50,717 nucleotides of DNA from CAZRIZ01 sp964625885 (GCA_964625885.1 CAZVBM010000006.1:1-50717); one strand, 5' to 3'; positions 40,471-50,112 are shown, counted from the stretch's first letter. Numbers and translations: made by a program. Notes: generated by a model not told the origin, from the sequence alone.

Positions 40471-41685
40471 TTAGTAGGCTAATATAAAGCTATTCTTACC
40501 TTTTTTAATCAAACAAGTGCCGGTAATAGCAATATCTTCGGTAATCTTTTGCTTATTAAGTGAGATAGCACCGCTCTGAATCAAACGTCGAGCTTCACCC
40601 TTGCTAGTAGCCAAACCAGTTGAGACCAAAGCCTCAACCACTGTTATATTTGGTACAACAGTTGGAATCTCCTTTGACAACTCCTCAAGATCATCTTCGT
40701 TTAGAGCACTAAACTCCATGTCACTAAACAGCACTTCCGACACCCTCTCAACACTCTCGGTTCGCGCTACACCATGAACCAGCTTTGTAACTTCGTGCGC
40801 CAAGGTTTTTTGCCCCAAACGCTTAGAGGGGTTCTTATTTTGTTCGGCTACGACCGCCTCAATCTCTTCTTTTGATAAGAAAGTATAAATCTTAAGATAG
40901 TCCTCCACCCCGGCGTCGTCGACATTTAGCCAAAATTGATAGAATTTATAAATACTAGTTTTCTCAGGCGACAGCCAAACTGCCCCATCCTCAGACTTGC
41001 CAAACTTACGACCAGTAGTTTTATTAACTACTAGCGGCATTGACATCACATGAGCAGTCTTGTTATCGATTCGTCTAATTAGGTCAACCCCACTGATTGA
41101 GTTGCCCCATTGATCAGCCCCACATAGTTGTAATTCGACACCATACTCACGATTTAAGTGCAAGAAATCGTAAGCCTGAATCAACACATAAGAGAATTCC
41201 GCATAGGAAATACCCGAGCCTTCTTCGCCTAAGCGGCTTTTGATAAACTCTCGGCTGAGCATCTGGCTCATTGGTACGTTCTTACCAATCTCACGCAGGA
41301 AATCGATGTAATTAATATCAGCAAACCAGTCGGCGTTATCTACCAGCGTCACTGGCTGGTCGTCCATAATTTGCTCAAATTGCTTTTTTATACCAGCAAC
41401 ATTGCGCTCAATCGTGGCGCGATCCTTCAAAACTCGCTCGTCTTTTTTGCCGTCTGGGTCACCAATTTGGCCGGTAGCACCACCTGCCAAAAGATACAGC
41501 TTATGACCAGCCTGGACTAGACGTTTACAGGTGATTATACTAGCTAAATTACCAATCGTCATACTGTCAGCGCTAGGGTCAACTCCCAGGTAGAAACTGT
41601 AAGACCTCTCATCAAGCGCAGCCACATCGTCAAACGTAGTTTGATTTACTAGATTTCGCCACATCAGATCTTCGGACAGTTTCAT
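40471..41685 (-). CDS. tyrS: Tyrosyl-tRNA synthetase
   Basis: 404 aa class I synthetase. FYLGVDPSADSMTIGNL occupies the HIGH region, here TIGN (T43-N46) instead of HIGH/HIGN. The tyrosine-binding QAYDFLHL and GADQWGNS segments are intact, and the KMSKS equivalent is KFGKS (~230). A C-terminal S4 RNA-binding domain (~340-404, ATSKGEARRLIQSGAISLNKQKI) binds tRNA. AGGAG Shine-Dalgarno; extended -10 TGC-TACAAT at 41710-41715. Divergent from the PBP gene. Confidence 0.95.
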   Translation of the reverse strand: MKLSEDLMWRNLVNQTTFDDVAALDERSYSFYLGVDPSADSMTIGNLASIITCKRLVQAGHKLYLLAGGATGQIGDPDGKKDERVLKDRATIERNVAGIKKQFEQIMDDQPVTLVDNADWFADINYIDFLREIGKNVPMSQMLSREFIKSRLGEEGSGISYAEFSYVLIQAYDFLHLNREYGVELQLCGADQWGNSISGVDLIRRIDNKTAHVMSMPLVVNKTTGRKFGKSEDGAVWLSPEKTSIYKFYQFWLNVDDAGVEDYLKIYTFLSKEEIEAVVAEQNKNPSKRLGQKTLAHEVTKLVHGVARTESVERVSEVLFSDMEFSALNEDDLEELSKEIPTVVPNITVVEALVSTGLATSKGEARRLIQSGAISLNKQKITEDIAITGTCLIKKGKNSFILAY

Positions 41686-41709
41686 TTCATCTCCTAATTA
41701 ACTGCTCTT

Positions 41710-41718
41710 ATTGTAGCA
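41710..41718 (-). promoter_or_regulatory. tyrS operon promoter (-10 region)
   Basis: Extended TGC-TACAAT on the minus strand; weak -35. Would drive tyrS, the phosphohexomutase, recG and rsmD. Confidence 0.5.
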
Positions 41719-41748
41719 ATCTGACTCATTTTGGGCAAATTACCATTA

Positions 41749-41757
41749 TGGTATAAT
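41749..41757 (+). promoter_or_regulatory. PBP promoter (-10 region)
   Basis: Extended TGG-TATAAT (hexamer 41752-41757); the transcript has a ~25-nt leader with AGGA before GTG 41790. Confidence 0.55.
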
Positions 41758-41789
41758 AAGTATGATTATAAATTATCAAAGGAAACTGC

Positions 41790-44447
41790 GTGGGTAAGAA
41801 GAATAAAAAGAATAAACGTTTAAGTCTGTACTCCAACCTTGTTAATAGTAAGCAGGCTAAAAAAGATGCTAGATTAAAACAGCGCGCTAAGCGCTATGCT
41901 GCCATGCCAAAAGATCCCTGGAAAAGACTGCTTTATCGTCTTAATCCAAAAAACTTTTTCCGCTGGCTATTCTCACTCGACGCCTTGCGTTTTTTTGCTA
42001 AGGTTTTTGGCGTCCTATTCCTACTAGGCATTATGACCGCTACTGGTGCTTTTCTTTACTTTCGCAAAGATATCGGCGACTTAAAGGCAGCCGATGTTAG
42101 CCATCGCATCCACTCAACTGTTAACACCTACACCGACCGCCACGGCGTGGTTCTATGGGAAGACAAAGGTGAAGGCAACTATAAATTAACCGTCGAAGGT
42201 GATAAAATCAGCGAATTTATGAGAAAAGCTACCGTAGCTCTCGAGGACAAGACATTTTATTCCCACAAAGGCGTTAGTTTTATTGGCATCCTGCGTGCCG
42301 TAGTAAACAATGTCAAAGGCGGATCAACCCAAGGTGGCTCAACCCTAACTCAGCAGTTAGTCAAGCAGGTTTTCTTTGCCGACGAAGCTCAAAAACGTGG
42401 CATAGATGGCATTCCCCGGAAGGTTAAGGAAGTTATTTTAGCTACAGAGATTGAGCGCCTTTATAGTAAAGAACAAATTTTGACCATGTATCTCAACGAG
42501 TCGCCTTATGGTGGACGTCGCAACGGCGTGGAATCAGCCGCTCAAACCTACTTCGGCAAGTCAGCCCAAGATTTAAATCTAGAAGAATCTGCCCTACTGG
42601 CTGGCATCCCCAACAACCCATCACTCTACGACCCATACAATGTGTCCGGCAACGAGGCTTTAATCGCTCGCCAACACAAAACCCTAAATGCCATGGTTGA
42701 GATGGAATTCATTACCAAAGAGCAGGCCGAGGCGGCCAAGAAAGTTGCTATTCTAGACACCGTCAAGCCACTCGTTAACCAACTTAGCGACATTAAAGCG
42801 CCTCATTTTGTCTTAGAGGCTAGGAAAGAAATCGAATCACAACTTGGTGTTAAAACAGTTCGTTCTGGCGGCCTGACTATTAAGACAACACTTGATTACG
42901 GCATACAGCAAGCCGCCGAAGCTGCTGCCGCAACAGGCGCAGGGATGTTGCCTAATTGGGGGGCTGATAATTTAGCCATGACCGCCGTCGACGTCGACAC
43001 CGCTCAAGTGATTGCCATGGTTGGTAGCATTGACTTCACCCGGCCCGGCTACGGTCAGCAAAATGCCGCCACTTCACTTCTTGAACCAGGATCAAGTATT
43101 AAACCAATTGTTGATTACGCTCCATTGTTTATGCAACGACAGGGTGTTAACTATGGGCCAGGCTCAATTCTAAAAGACGAGAATATAGACTCGCTTTACT
43201 GCGCTGGCAATACCGGAAAGTGCACCATCCAAAACTACACTCGCGGTACCTACGGCAACGTCACTATTCGTCAATCGCTAGGCTCATCACTTAACCGACC
43301 AGCTGTCAAAGCCATGTATATTGCTGGCAAAGAGAATGCTGTTAAGGTTGCTCAAGACTTGGGCGACAAATCTTATTGCAAAGATTCAAACGTCTATCTC
43401 TCTTCAGCCATCGGCGGCGGCTGTGCTGTTCGACAAGTTGAGCATGCTAACACCTTTGCCTCATTTGCCCGTTACGGTAAATACAAACCTACTTCTTACG
43501 TCCTTGAAGTTAAAAACTCTAGCGGCAGCCAGCTGCTGGCCTGGAAAGATACAAAACCAGTCCAAGTAATCGACCCACAAGTCGCCTACATGATTGCTGA
43601 TATTTTGGCTGACGCTGACGCCCGACGCTTAACGTTCGGCAGCATGGCCACCAGCTTTGGGTTCAAAGTACCCGGGGTGTGGACTGCAGGCAAAACTGGT
43701 ACGACAGAAAACGGTGCTGGTCGCGCCAAGGACTCTTGGATGACTGGCTTCTCGACTAAAATCGCTGCTGTTGTATGGCTGGGCAACCACGATGGTTCGC
43801 CACTCAAATCTAGCCAAAACTCTGCCGTCAGGCGTATGTTTAATGACCTTATGGTTGGCGCTCATGAAATCTATAAAAATCAGGGTAAGTGGACTCCCGG
43901 CGAACAAATGCAGGCCCCAGAAGGCATAAAAACCATGACCGTAGCTGGCAAGACCGATATCTGGCCATCATGGTTTGACGCCAAGGCTGGTATTAAGACA
44001 GAAACTATCACTTTTGATAAGGTCTCTAAAAAGAAGGCTACAGCCTGCACACCGACCACCGCTCGAGAAGACATCGAAATATCTAAGACCGAAGACCCAA
44101 TTACAAAGAAAGAAGTAATCTCGGCACCAGAGGGCTACGATCCAGAAGCGGAAGATGATGTTCATAGCTGCACCGACGTTAAGCCAGAAGTGCAGATTAG
44201 CAATATCACGCCAGCTGGCGAAAAAAACACCTACAAAGTCACTATAACACCAAAACAAGGCACGCATACTCTAGCTAACCTAACCGTGACTCTTGGCGAT
44301 AAAGTTGTTTATAACGGCTCAGCCGTGACCAAGATTCTTACCATCACTCCGACCGCCAGTGGACAAACCCTGCGCGCTACCGTGAGCGATGTCGCACTCT
44401 ACGAGACCAGCCGAAGCGCAATCGGCCCAGATGTTTCCGAAGATTAA
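41790..44447 (+). CDS. Class A penicillin-binding protein (PBP1A-like)
   Basis: 885 aa bifunctional peptidoglycan synthase. A very basic cytoplasmic N terminus, one membrane anchor (~70-91), GT51 transglycosylase (catalytic Glu in LEDKTFYSHKG ~152; GGSTLTQQLVKQ; RKVKEVILATEIE) and a transpeptidase domain with S435-x-x-K438 (EPGSSIK), SSLN and KTGTT. A ~150-residue C-terminal beta domain (KPEVQISNITPAG..) resembles Fn3/Ig and may be a surface extension. It uses GTG as start. It ends by overlapping the stop of the convergent PIN-TRAM gene by 3 bases. It polymerises and crosslinks glycan strands outside the membrane. Confidence 0.94.
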   Translation: MGKKNKKNKRLSLYSNLVNSKQAKKDARLKQRAKRYAAMPKDPWKRLLYRLNPKNFFRWLFSLDALRFFAKVFGVLFLLGIMTATGAFLYFRKDIGDLKAADVSHRIHSTVNTYTDRHGVVLWEDKGEGNYKLTVEGDKISEFMRKATVALEDKTFYSHKGVSFIGILRAVVNNVKGGSTQGGSTLTQQLVKQVFFADEAQKRGIDGIPRKVKEVILATEIERLYSKEQILTMYLNESPYGGRRNGVESAAQTYFGKSAQDLNLEESALLAGIPNNPSLYDPYNVSGNEALIARQHKTLNAMVEMEFITKEQAEAAKKVAILDTVKPLVNQLSDIKAPHFVLEARKEIESQLGVKTVRSGGLTIKTTLDYGIQQAAEAAAATGAGMLPNWGADNLAMTAVDVDTAQVIAMVGSIDFTRPGYGQQNAATSLLEPGSSIKPIVDYAPLFMQRQGVNYGPGSILKDENIDSLYCAGNTGKCTIQNYTRGTYGNVTIRQSLGSSLNRPAVKAMYIAGKENAVKVAQDLGDKSYCKDSNVYLSSAIGGGCAVRQVEHANTFASFARYGKYKPTSYVLEVKNSSGSQLLAWKDTKPVQVIDPQVAYMIADILADADARRLTFGSMATSFGFKVPGVWTAGKTGTTENGAGRAKDSWMTGFSTKIAAVVWLGNHDGSPLKSSQNSAVRRMFNDLMVGAHEIYKNQGKWTPGEQMQAPEGIKTMTVAGKTDIWPSWFDAKAGIKTETITFDKVSKKKATACTPTTAREDIEISKTEDPITKKEVISAPEGYDPEAEDDVHSCTDVKPEVQISNITPAGEKNTYKVTITPKQGTHTLANLTVTLGDKVVYNGSAVTKILTITPTASGQTLRATVSDVALYETSRSAIGPDVSED

Positions 44448-45220
44448 CGACTGTTACGTTTTGAAGATCGGCCGTTTCGATAATTTTTGGCTGGGCGCTG
44501 CTGCTGTTGCTGTCGGCTCGAATTGTTATTGTGTTTTAATTTAGCAAATAACATCTTGCCAGCTTCAGTTTGAATCGTTCGAGTTGCCTCAATCTCAACT
44601 GTGCGACCGATTAGCTTACGAGCGTCAGCTACCACCACCATCGTGCCATCTGGCAAATAACCAACCGCTTGATTATCCGACGAGCCAGCTTGAGTTAGCT
44701 TAATACGAGTTGCCTCACCCGGCAGGAGCTGCATTCTTAATGTTTGCGCCAACTCATTAATATTTAGAACCTGTATATTTTCGATCTTCGCGACCTTATT
44801 TAGATTAAAGTCAAGAGTCAGGAGCATAAAGCCCTGCTCACGTGCCAAGCTCAACAAACGATTATCGACACCCTCCGGAGTTGATGTACCATCGGGCAAA
44901 ATGGTCACCAAAAGTCCGTCAATTTTTTGCAATTCGGTCACTACGTCTAAGCCATAACGCGCCCTAGAGCGCTTCTCTGAGTCGCTGCCATCTGCTAAAA
45001 GCTGCAACTCAGCCACTACACTACGCGGGATGACCAGCTCGTCACCCATAAAGCCAGTTTTAGCCAAGCTCAGAATCCGCCCATCAATTAGAGCTGATGT
45101 ATCAATTAAAATTCGACGCCTCTCTCCCGACCGACGGCTTGATAAGTGTCGAATGTCGAATTTAACACTCGCCACCAGCCCAATTAAAACAATTACTAGT
45201 ATTAAAATAATTTCTTGCAT
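44444..45220 (-). CDS. PIN-TRAM domain membrane protein (YacL-like)
   Basis: 258 aa. N-terminal hydrophobic segment (QEIILILVIVLIGLVASV), PIN nuclease domain (ILIDTSALIDGRI, the acidic D/E set with VAELQLLADGSD, VDNRLLSLA and LLTLDFNLNKVA), then a TRAM RNA-binding domain (GEATRIKLTQAG, VGYLPDGTMVVVADARKLIG). Gln-, Asn- and Arg-rich tail. The set resembles YacL, which in Firmicutes also lies next to radA. It is 5 nt downstream of radA. Its RNA target is unknown; it may be a membrane-tethered ribonuclease. Confidence 0.88.
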   Translation of the reverse strand: MQEIILILVIVLIGLVASVKFDIRHLSSRRSGERRRILIDTSALIDGRILSLAKTGFMGDELVIPRSVVAELQLLADGSDSEKRSRARYGLDVVTELQKIDGLLVTILPDGTSTPEGVDNRLLSLAREQGFMLLTLDFNLNKVAKIENIQVLNINELAQTLRMQLLPGEATRIKLTQAGSSDNQAVGYLPDGTMVVVADARKLIGRTVEIEATRTIQTEAGKMLFAKLKHNNNSSRQQQQQRPAKNYRNGRSSKRNSR

Positions 45221-45225
45221 AATAG

Positions 45226-46587
45226 CTATTTTTTATCCAGGTATTTAATTAACACCTGACGTAAATCCTTTACTTCTTCAATAAATTTAGTATTTTGATC
45301 GCCTCTTGGTCCGATAGCCGAGACGAAACCGAGCTTCTTAGCCTCTTTAATGCGCTGCGCCGTAAACTTCACGCTGCGAATTTCGCCACCCAAGCCAACT
45401 TCGCCAAAAACCACTTTCTTAGAATCGATCTTGCGATCAGTTGCATTCGAGGCGATAGCCATGGCGACCGCCAGATCGGCCGCCGAGTCGTTCAATTTTA
45501 AGCCACCTACCACATTAACATAAATGTCTTTGTCTGACAAATTAAGCTTTGTACGACGCTCCAAAACAGCAATTAAAAGATTGAGGCGGTTAACATCAAA
45601 CCCGGAGGCTGTTCGCTTAGGGTAGCCAAAGTTAGTTTTATTAACCAGAGCCTGGATCTCTACTAGCAGCGGACGATTGCCGTCCATGGCGGCTAATATA
45701 ATTGAGCCGTCTTCATGGGTGCGTTCTTTAAGCAAAAAAGCTGATGGGTTGTCTACCACTTTCAATCCAGTCTCGGTCATATCCATAATCGCCACTTCGT
45801 TTGTCGACCCATAGCGATTTTTGCTAGCGCGTAGGGTCTTAAATATACCATAGCGATCACCCTCAAACTGCAACACCACATCCACTAAGTGCTCTAAAAT
45901 CTTTGGTCCAGCAATACTGCCTTCTTTTGTCACATGGCCAACGATTATTAGCGTAGTATTAGATGATTTAGCGGCACGAATCAAAATATTAGCGCAGTTG
46001 GTAATTTGACTAACTGATCCTGGCGCCGAACTAATCTCCTCTAACTGTAATGTCTGGATTGAATCAACGACCACGAAGTCATATTTTTCGCTAGCGATAC
46101 TGCTAGCAATGTCGGCTGCGTTAACTGACGAAGCAAATTCCATCGCTGCCTTTTCTGATACATTTAGGCGACGCGCTCGGTCAGCCACCTGAGCAAACGA
46201 CTCTTCACCACTAACATAAAGTACTTTATGACCAGATGTCGCCACCAGGTTAGACACCTGCATTAAAAGTGTGCTCTTGCCGACACCAGGCTGGCCAGCT
46301 ATTAAAATCACACCAGCTTTAATAAAGCCACCGCCCAAAATATCGTCCAGCTCGTTAATACCACTGCTAATGCGATCAGCTGGCTTCGCCTTAGCCTGTT
46401 TATTTAAAGGCAGAACTTCAAGCTGACGAGCTCGTTGTTGACTCTTGCCAATAGCTGTTTTAACAGCCGTCGGGGCCAGCTCCTCAACCAACGTATTCCA
46501 GCTACCGCAGTTGTCACAACGACCGGTCCATTTTCCGTAGACCGTGCCGCAATTTTGGCAGACAAATTGAGTTTTTACTTTCGCCAT
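45226..46587 (-). CDS. radA: DNA repair protein RadA
   Basis: 453 aa. N-terminal zinc ribbon CQNCGTVYGKWTGRCDNCGSW (two CxxC), RecA-like ATPase (Walker A AGQPGVGKSTLL, Walker B FVVVDSIQTL), the RadA KNRYGSTNE motif, and a C-terminal Lon-like domain (NVVGGLKLNDSAADLAVAMAIAS). It promotes branch migration in recombination. The TACAAT -10 (46594-46599) is 6 nt before ATG, so it is leaderless. It heads the radA-PIN-TRAM unit. Confidence 0.96.
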   Translation of the reverse strand: MAKVKTQFVCQNCGTVYGKWTGRCDNCGSWNTLVEELAPTAVKTAIGKSQQRARQLEVLPLNKQAKAKPADRISSGINELDDILGGGFIKAGVILIAGQPGVGKSTLLMQVSNLVATSGHKVLYVSGEESFAQVADRARRLNVSEKAAMEFASSVNAADIASSIASEKYDFVVVDSIQTLQLEEISSAPGSVSQITNCANILIRAAKSSNTTLIIVGHVTKEGSIAGPKILEHLVDVVLQFEGDRYGIFKTLRASKNRYGSTNEVAIMDMTETGLKVVDNPSAFLLKERTHEDGSIILAAMDGNRPLLVEIQALVNKTNFGYPKRTASGFDVNRLNLLIAVLERRTKLNLSDKDIYVNVVGGLKLNDSAADLAVAMAIASNATDRKIDSKKVVFGEVGLGGEIRSVKFTAQRIKEAKKLGFVSAIGPRGDQNTKFIEEVKDLRQVLIKYLDKK

Positions 46588-46593
46588 AACTCT

Positions 46594-46599
46594 ATTGTA
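46594..46599 (-). promoter_or_regulatory. Leaderless -10 of radA
   Basis: TACAAT six bases before ATG 46587; no Shine-Dalgarno. The -35 is weak. Confidence 0.45.
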
Positions 46600-46601
46600 C
46601 C

Positions 46602-47633
46602 CTACAAAGTCGGCGCCTGCGACAGCGAATCGATACTCTGATTGAGTTTTTGATACTGAGTAGCGTTATTATTGTAGTCCTCGATCAGCTGATTATATTC
46701 ATTGATTAGGTTATTAATCCGCTGACGCTCTTTCTCTAATGCGCTGATCTGCGTCATTAAGGATTGGCGGTCGCCGTTAAATTGCCACTGACTAGTATAG
46801 TATCCGCTATTGGCACGTTGATTAAAAGACTCTATCTCTCGGTTTAAGTTATTTAAACGAGCTACATAATTAGCCTGATCGCTATCGATCCTTGGCTGCA
46901 AAGCCTCAAATCTGCGCTTCAATTCTTCGGCCTTGTTCTTCAAATCAACAAACTGCTGATGATAATTTTGGTAAAAACCAACCAACTTGGTTCGATCGGT
47001 AAAATATCGACCATAATAAGCCTCTAGCTCTGGCGACAGCTGGGCCAACTCAGTACCCAAGATAGAGTGCAGTTCATTAGTAATAGCACCCGGATCGATA
47101 CGACGATAGTACTCCAGTCGCTCCTCTAGTTCAGGCGTCCTGAAATCATCATAGCTTTTCATAATTAAGTCATCGATCTTTGGTCGCTCAAGCCAGTTTA
47201 ATCGCGCATAAGCGGCATGTAGCAGCTCGTGAGCCGCTGTTGTCTCCATAACTCCGGACAGCCTCGGTTCACTCACGTGGTATATATAGATATTCTGGTC
47301 ATCATAGCAACCTAAAATTGATACCGTAGCTTCGCGCCGAGCACACTGCTCATTAAAACTTTCAGCATCACTAACCACCGGACTGCTTGCCAAAAAAATA
47401 TCTTCACCCCTCCGACTGAGACTTAATCTCTCCGCCAAACGACTGATTTGACTGTCGGGCTGATATTGGATCCTAGCATAACTATCTAGCCAAATTCTTG
47501 GTTGCCAAACGTCAGCCAGCAGAAAACCGAGAATTGACAATAGAAATAGTAATAACAATACTCGCCCATAACGTCGCCGCCTTGGCTGGCTAGGCAAAGA
47601 ATTACTTGGCAACGGTTGTGGCACTCTCGACAT
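46602..47633 (-). CDS. Membrane-anchored putative zinc metalloprotease with coiled coil
   Basis: 343 aa. A basic N-terminal tail (RRRRYGR), one membrane span (~24-40), then an extracytoplasmic domain with the HExxH motif HELLH at 135-139 (TTAAHELLHAAYARL) in the usual helical context. Two Cys (C97, C109) could form a disulfide. From ~220 a long Gln/Asn/Arg-rich heptad-type coiled coil (FVDLKNKAEELKRRFEAL and following) runs to the end. I do not recognise the family. The third zinc ligand is uncertain; candidates lie in TNELHSILGTE. It overlaps the clpC 3' end by 32 nt, so it is co-transcribed with clpC. Confidence 0.75.
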   Translation of the reverse strand: MSRVPQPLPSNSLPSQPRRRRYGRVLLLLFLLSILGFLLADVWQPRIWLDSYARIQYQPDSQISRLAERLSLSRRGEDIFLASSPVVSDAESFNEQCARREATVSILGCYDDQNIYIYHVSEPRLSGVMETTAAHELLHAAYARLNWLERPKIDDLIMKSYDDFRTPELEERLEYYRRIDPGAITNELHSILGTELAQLSPELEAYYGRYFTDRTKLVGFYQNYHQQFVDLKNKAEELKRRFEALQPRIDSDQANYVARLNNLNREIESFNQRANSGYYTSQWQFNGDRQSLMTQISALEKERQRINNLINEYNQLIEDYNNNATQYQKLNQSIDSLSQAPTL

Positions 47634-50073
47634 TTTGACCTATCATTTTAACCGCACCCGAGCGATCAACACTAAACTCTATCGTATCACCCTTGGCAAC
47701 CTCGTTCTCTATAATGGCAGTAGCAATCATCTGTTCTAGTCTGTCCTCTATTAAGCGGCGCAATGGTCTAGCGCCACTACGTGATGCCATGGCTTCATCA
47801 ACCAAGTTCCGTTTTAAGCTGGGTTTAATTGTCAATCCATAGCCAAGTTTGTTGACACGCCGCTTCAAATCTTTCAGTAGGATATCGGCGATTTTACTCA
47901 TATCACCGTTCGATAAGCTGTTAAACACGATAATATCATCAAATCGATTTACCAATTCTGGGCGCATAAATTTATTCAAAGCCGATCGAGTTGCCGCTTC
48001 ATCATCGGCCCTAGTAACCTTACCAAAGCCCAGACCGTCAGGCTTAGCAAGAACTTCACTGCCAAGATTGCTTGTCAAAACAATAATCGTGTTGGTAAAG
48101 TCAACGGTTCTGCCTTTAGAATCGGCTAAACGCCCCTCCTCAAGGATCTGTAATAAAACGTTGAAAATATCTTGATTAGCTTTTTCAATCTCATCAAACA
48201 GCACTACCTGGTATGGGCGACGACGAATAGCGTCAGTTAGCCTAGCTTCGTCATCATAGCCGACATAGCCAGCTGGAGCACCAAGTAGACCACTGATGGA
48301 ATGCTTTTCACTAAATTCACTCATATCAATTCGAAGCAGTGAATCACGGCCACCAAAAACCTCTTCAGCTAAAACCTTAGCTAGCTCAGTTTTGCCAACT
48401 CCGCTCGGCCCCATAAAGATAAATGAGCCAATCGGTCGACGGCCAGCCGTAATGCCGCTGCCAGCACGTCTTAGGGCGCCGGCAACCTTTTTAATAGCCT
48501 CGCTTTGACCAACAACTCGACGATTTAATGTTTTTTCTAAGTTAGCTAGTTTTAACTGACGATCACTCTCAATCTGCGCTAGTGGCACGCCCGCCTTCAG
48601 ACTAACTGCTCGCGCCACGTCATCAACCGTCAGTTTAATCTTTTTAGCGTTGTGTTTTTTACTACTTTTAGCCAGCTGGTCAAGCTTATCCAATTCTAGC
48701 TTCAGTTCAGCTGCTAATTGGTAGTTTTCTAGCTCAATCGCCTCACTTAGCTTAGCTAGGATTAGGCTGCGCTGCTTAATGCTCTTACGACCAGACTCAT
48801 CTAGATAATCACTCCGTACCCGAACTAGGGCTGCCGCCTCGTCTATCAAATCAATTGCCTTGTCGGGCAAGAAGCGTTCGGAAACATAGCGCATTGATAA
48901 ATCAACCGCCGCTTCAATCACGTCATTATCAAACTCTGCCTGATGATGTTTAGCATATTTCTTACTGATGCCTTTTAGCATTTGGATTGCCGCCTCACGT
49001 GACGGCTCGCGCACATCAATGGGTTGCAGGCGACGCGCCAGGGCGGCATCTTTTTCAATATAGCGACGATATTCGTCAAAAGTTGTAGCGCCAATTAATC
49101 TAATTTGGCCGCGCGCCAGAGCTGGCTTTAAGATGTTAGCAGCATCAATTGAACCCTCTGATGAGCCAGCGCCGACTAGCAGATGGAGCTCATCAAGGAA
49201 AACAATGAGCTGCGGGTTGTTCTTTAGCTCAGCTACAACTTTGTGCAAACGGTCTTCGAATTCACCACGAAACTTCGTGCCTGCCACCAATCCAGTCAGA
49301 TCTAGCTCAATAACCTGACAGTCTAGCAAGCTAGCCGGGGCCAGGCCGGCAACGATCCGCTGAGCCAAGCCCTCAACAATTGCGCTCTTACCAACGCCTG
49401 GCTCACCTACTAAAACTGGGTTTGATTTAGTACGCCTAGACAACACCGTAACCAGGCGTTCAATTTCCGTCTCACGGCCGACCACCGGGTCTAGCTTGCT
49501 TTCGGCCGCTAGGCGCGTCAAGTTGGTTGAATAGCGCTGCAAAACCGAGTCGTGAGCAAGCTTTTTCTGTCGCATTACTAATTTGCGCCCGTCCATTTCA
49601 CTACGTGCCAAATTCAAAAGCTGACGATCAAAATATTGCCTCAAATCATCGCGCAATGTCTCAATATCAGCATTAAGTTTAAGTAACAACGCGTGCGCTT
49701 GAGAGTTAGTCTGCTCTAACATGGCAAACAAAATATGCTCAGTGCCAAGATAAGTCTGATTGTATTCGCGCGCAATGCTCCAACCCATACCAAGTGATAA
49801 GCGAGCCGACTCGCTTAGTACCTTGACGGCCGTAAAGTTGCTAGGCTGGACATCGGTCTTTACGCCTAACAAATCACGAACTTTATCAAGAGTAACACCA
49901 GAATCAGCCAAAAATTTAGTAGCAATCGCCTCAGTTTGCGATAATATCCCAATCAAAAGATGTTCGGTGCCAATATAGTTGCTATTAGTCAACTGCGACC
50001 ATAAGTCCGCTGTCACCAAACTAGCTTTGGCGTTCTCAGTCAGATTGCCAATTAGTTCCCCAAAATCTTCCAT
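47602..50073 (-). CDS. clpC: Clp protease ATP-binding subunit ClpC
   Basis: 823 aa. N-terminal Clp-N repeats (~1-140), first AAA (GEPGVGKSAIVEGLAQ; VFLDELHLLVGAG), a middle domain with a UVR-like segment (ENYQLAAELKLELDKL), second AAA (GPSGVGKTELAKVLAEE; LFDEIEKANQDIFN) and C-terminal sensor-2/D2 part (GARPLRRLIEDRLEQ). Unfolds substrates for ClpP. An extended TGC-TATAAT -10 (50086-50091) lies 12 nt upstream, leaving a UTR of about 5-6 nt. Confidence 0.96.
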   Translation of the reverse strand: MEDFGELIGNLTENAKASLVTADLWSQLTNSNYIGTEHLLIGILSQTEAIATKFLADSGVTLDKVRDLLGVKTDVQPSNFTAVKVLSESARLSLGMGWSIAREYNQTYLGTEHILFAMLEQTNSQAHALLLKLNADIETLRDDLRQYFDRQLLNLARSEMDGRKLVMRQKKLAHDSVLQRYSTNLTRLAAESKLDPVVGRETEIERLVTVLSRRTKSNPVLVGEPGVGKSAIVEGLAQRIVAGLAPASLLDCQVIELDLTGLVAGTKFRGEFEDRLHKVVAELKNNPQLIVFLDELHLLVGAGSSEGSIDAANILKPALARGQIRLIGATTFDEYRRYIEKDAALARRLQPIDVREPSREAAIQMLKGISKKYAKHHQAEFDNDVIEAAVDLSMRYVSERFLPDKAIDLIDEAAALVRVRSDYLDESGRKSIKQRSLILAKLSEAIELENYQLAAELKLELDKLDQLAKSSKKHNAKKIKLTVDDVARAVSLKAGVPLAQIESDRQLKLANLEKTLNRRVVGQSEAIKKVAGALRRAGSGITAGRRPIGSFIFMGPSGVGKTELAKVLAEEVFGGRDSLLRIDMSEFSEKHSISGLLGAPAGYVGYDDEARLTDAIRRRPYQVVLFDEIEKANQDIFNVLLQILEEGRLADSKGRTVDFTNTIIVLTSNLGSEVLAKPDGLGFGKVTRADDEAATRSALNKFMRPELVNRFDDIIVFNSLSNGDMSKIADILLKDLKRRVNKLGYGLTIKPSLKRNLVDEAMASRSGARPLRRLIEDRLEQMIATAIIENEVAKGDTIEFSVDRSGAVKMIGQNVESATTVAK

Positions 50074-50085
50074 AAACCACTATTG

Positions 50086-50094
50086 ATTATAGCA
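50086..50094 (-). promoter_or_regulatory. clpC promoter (-10 region)
   Basis: TGC-TATAAT (hexamer 50086-50091); the start would be ~50079, giving a near-leaderless mRNA. Confidence 0.5.
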
Positions 50095-50112
50095 TAGTAG
50101 CGCCCATCACGA

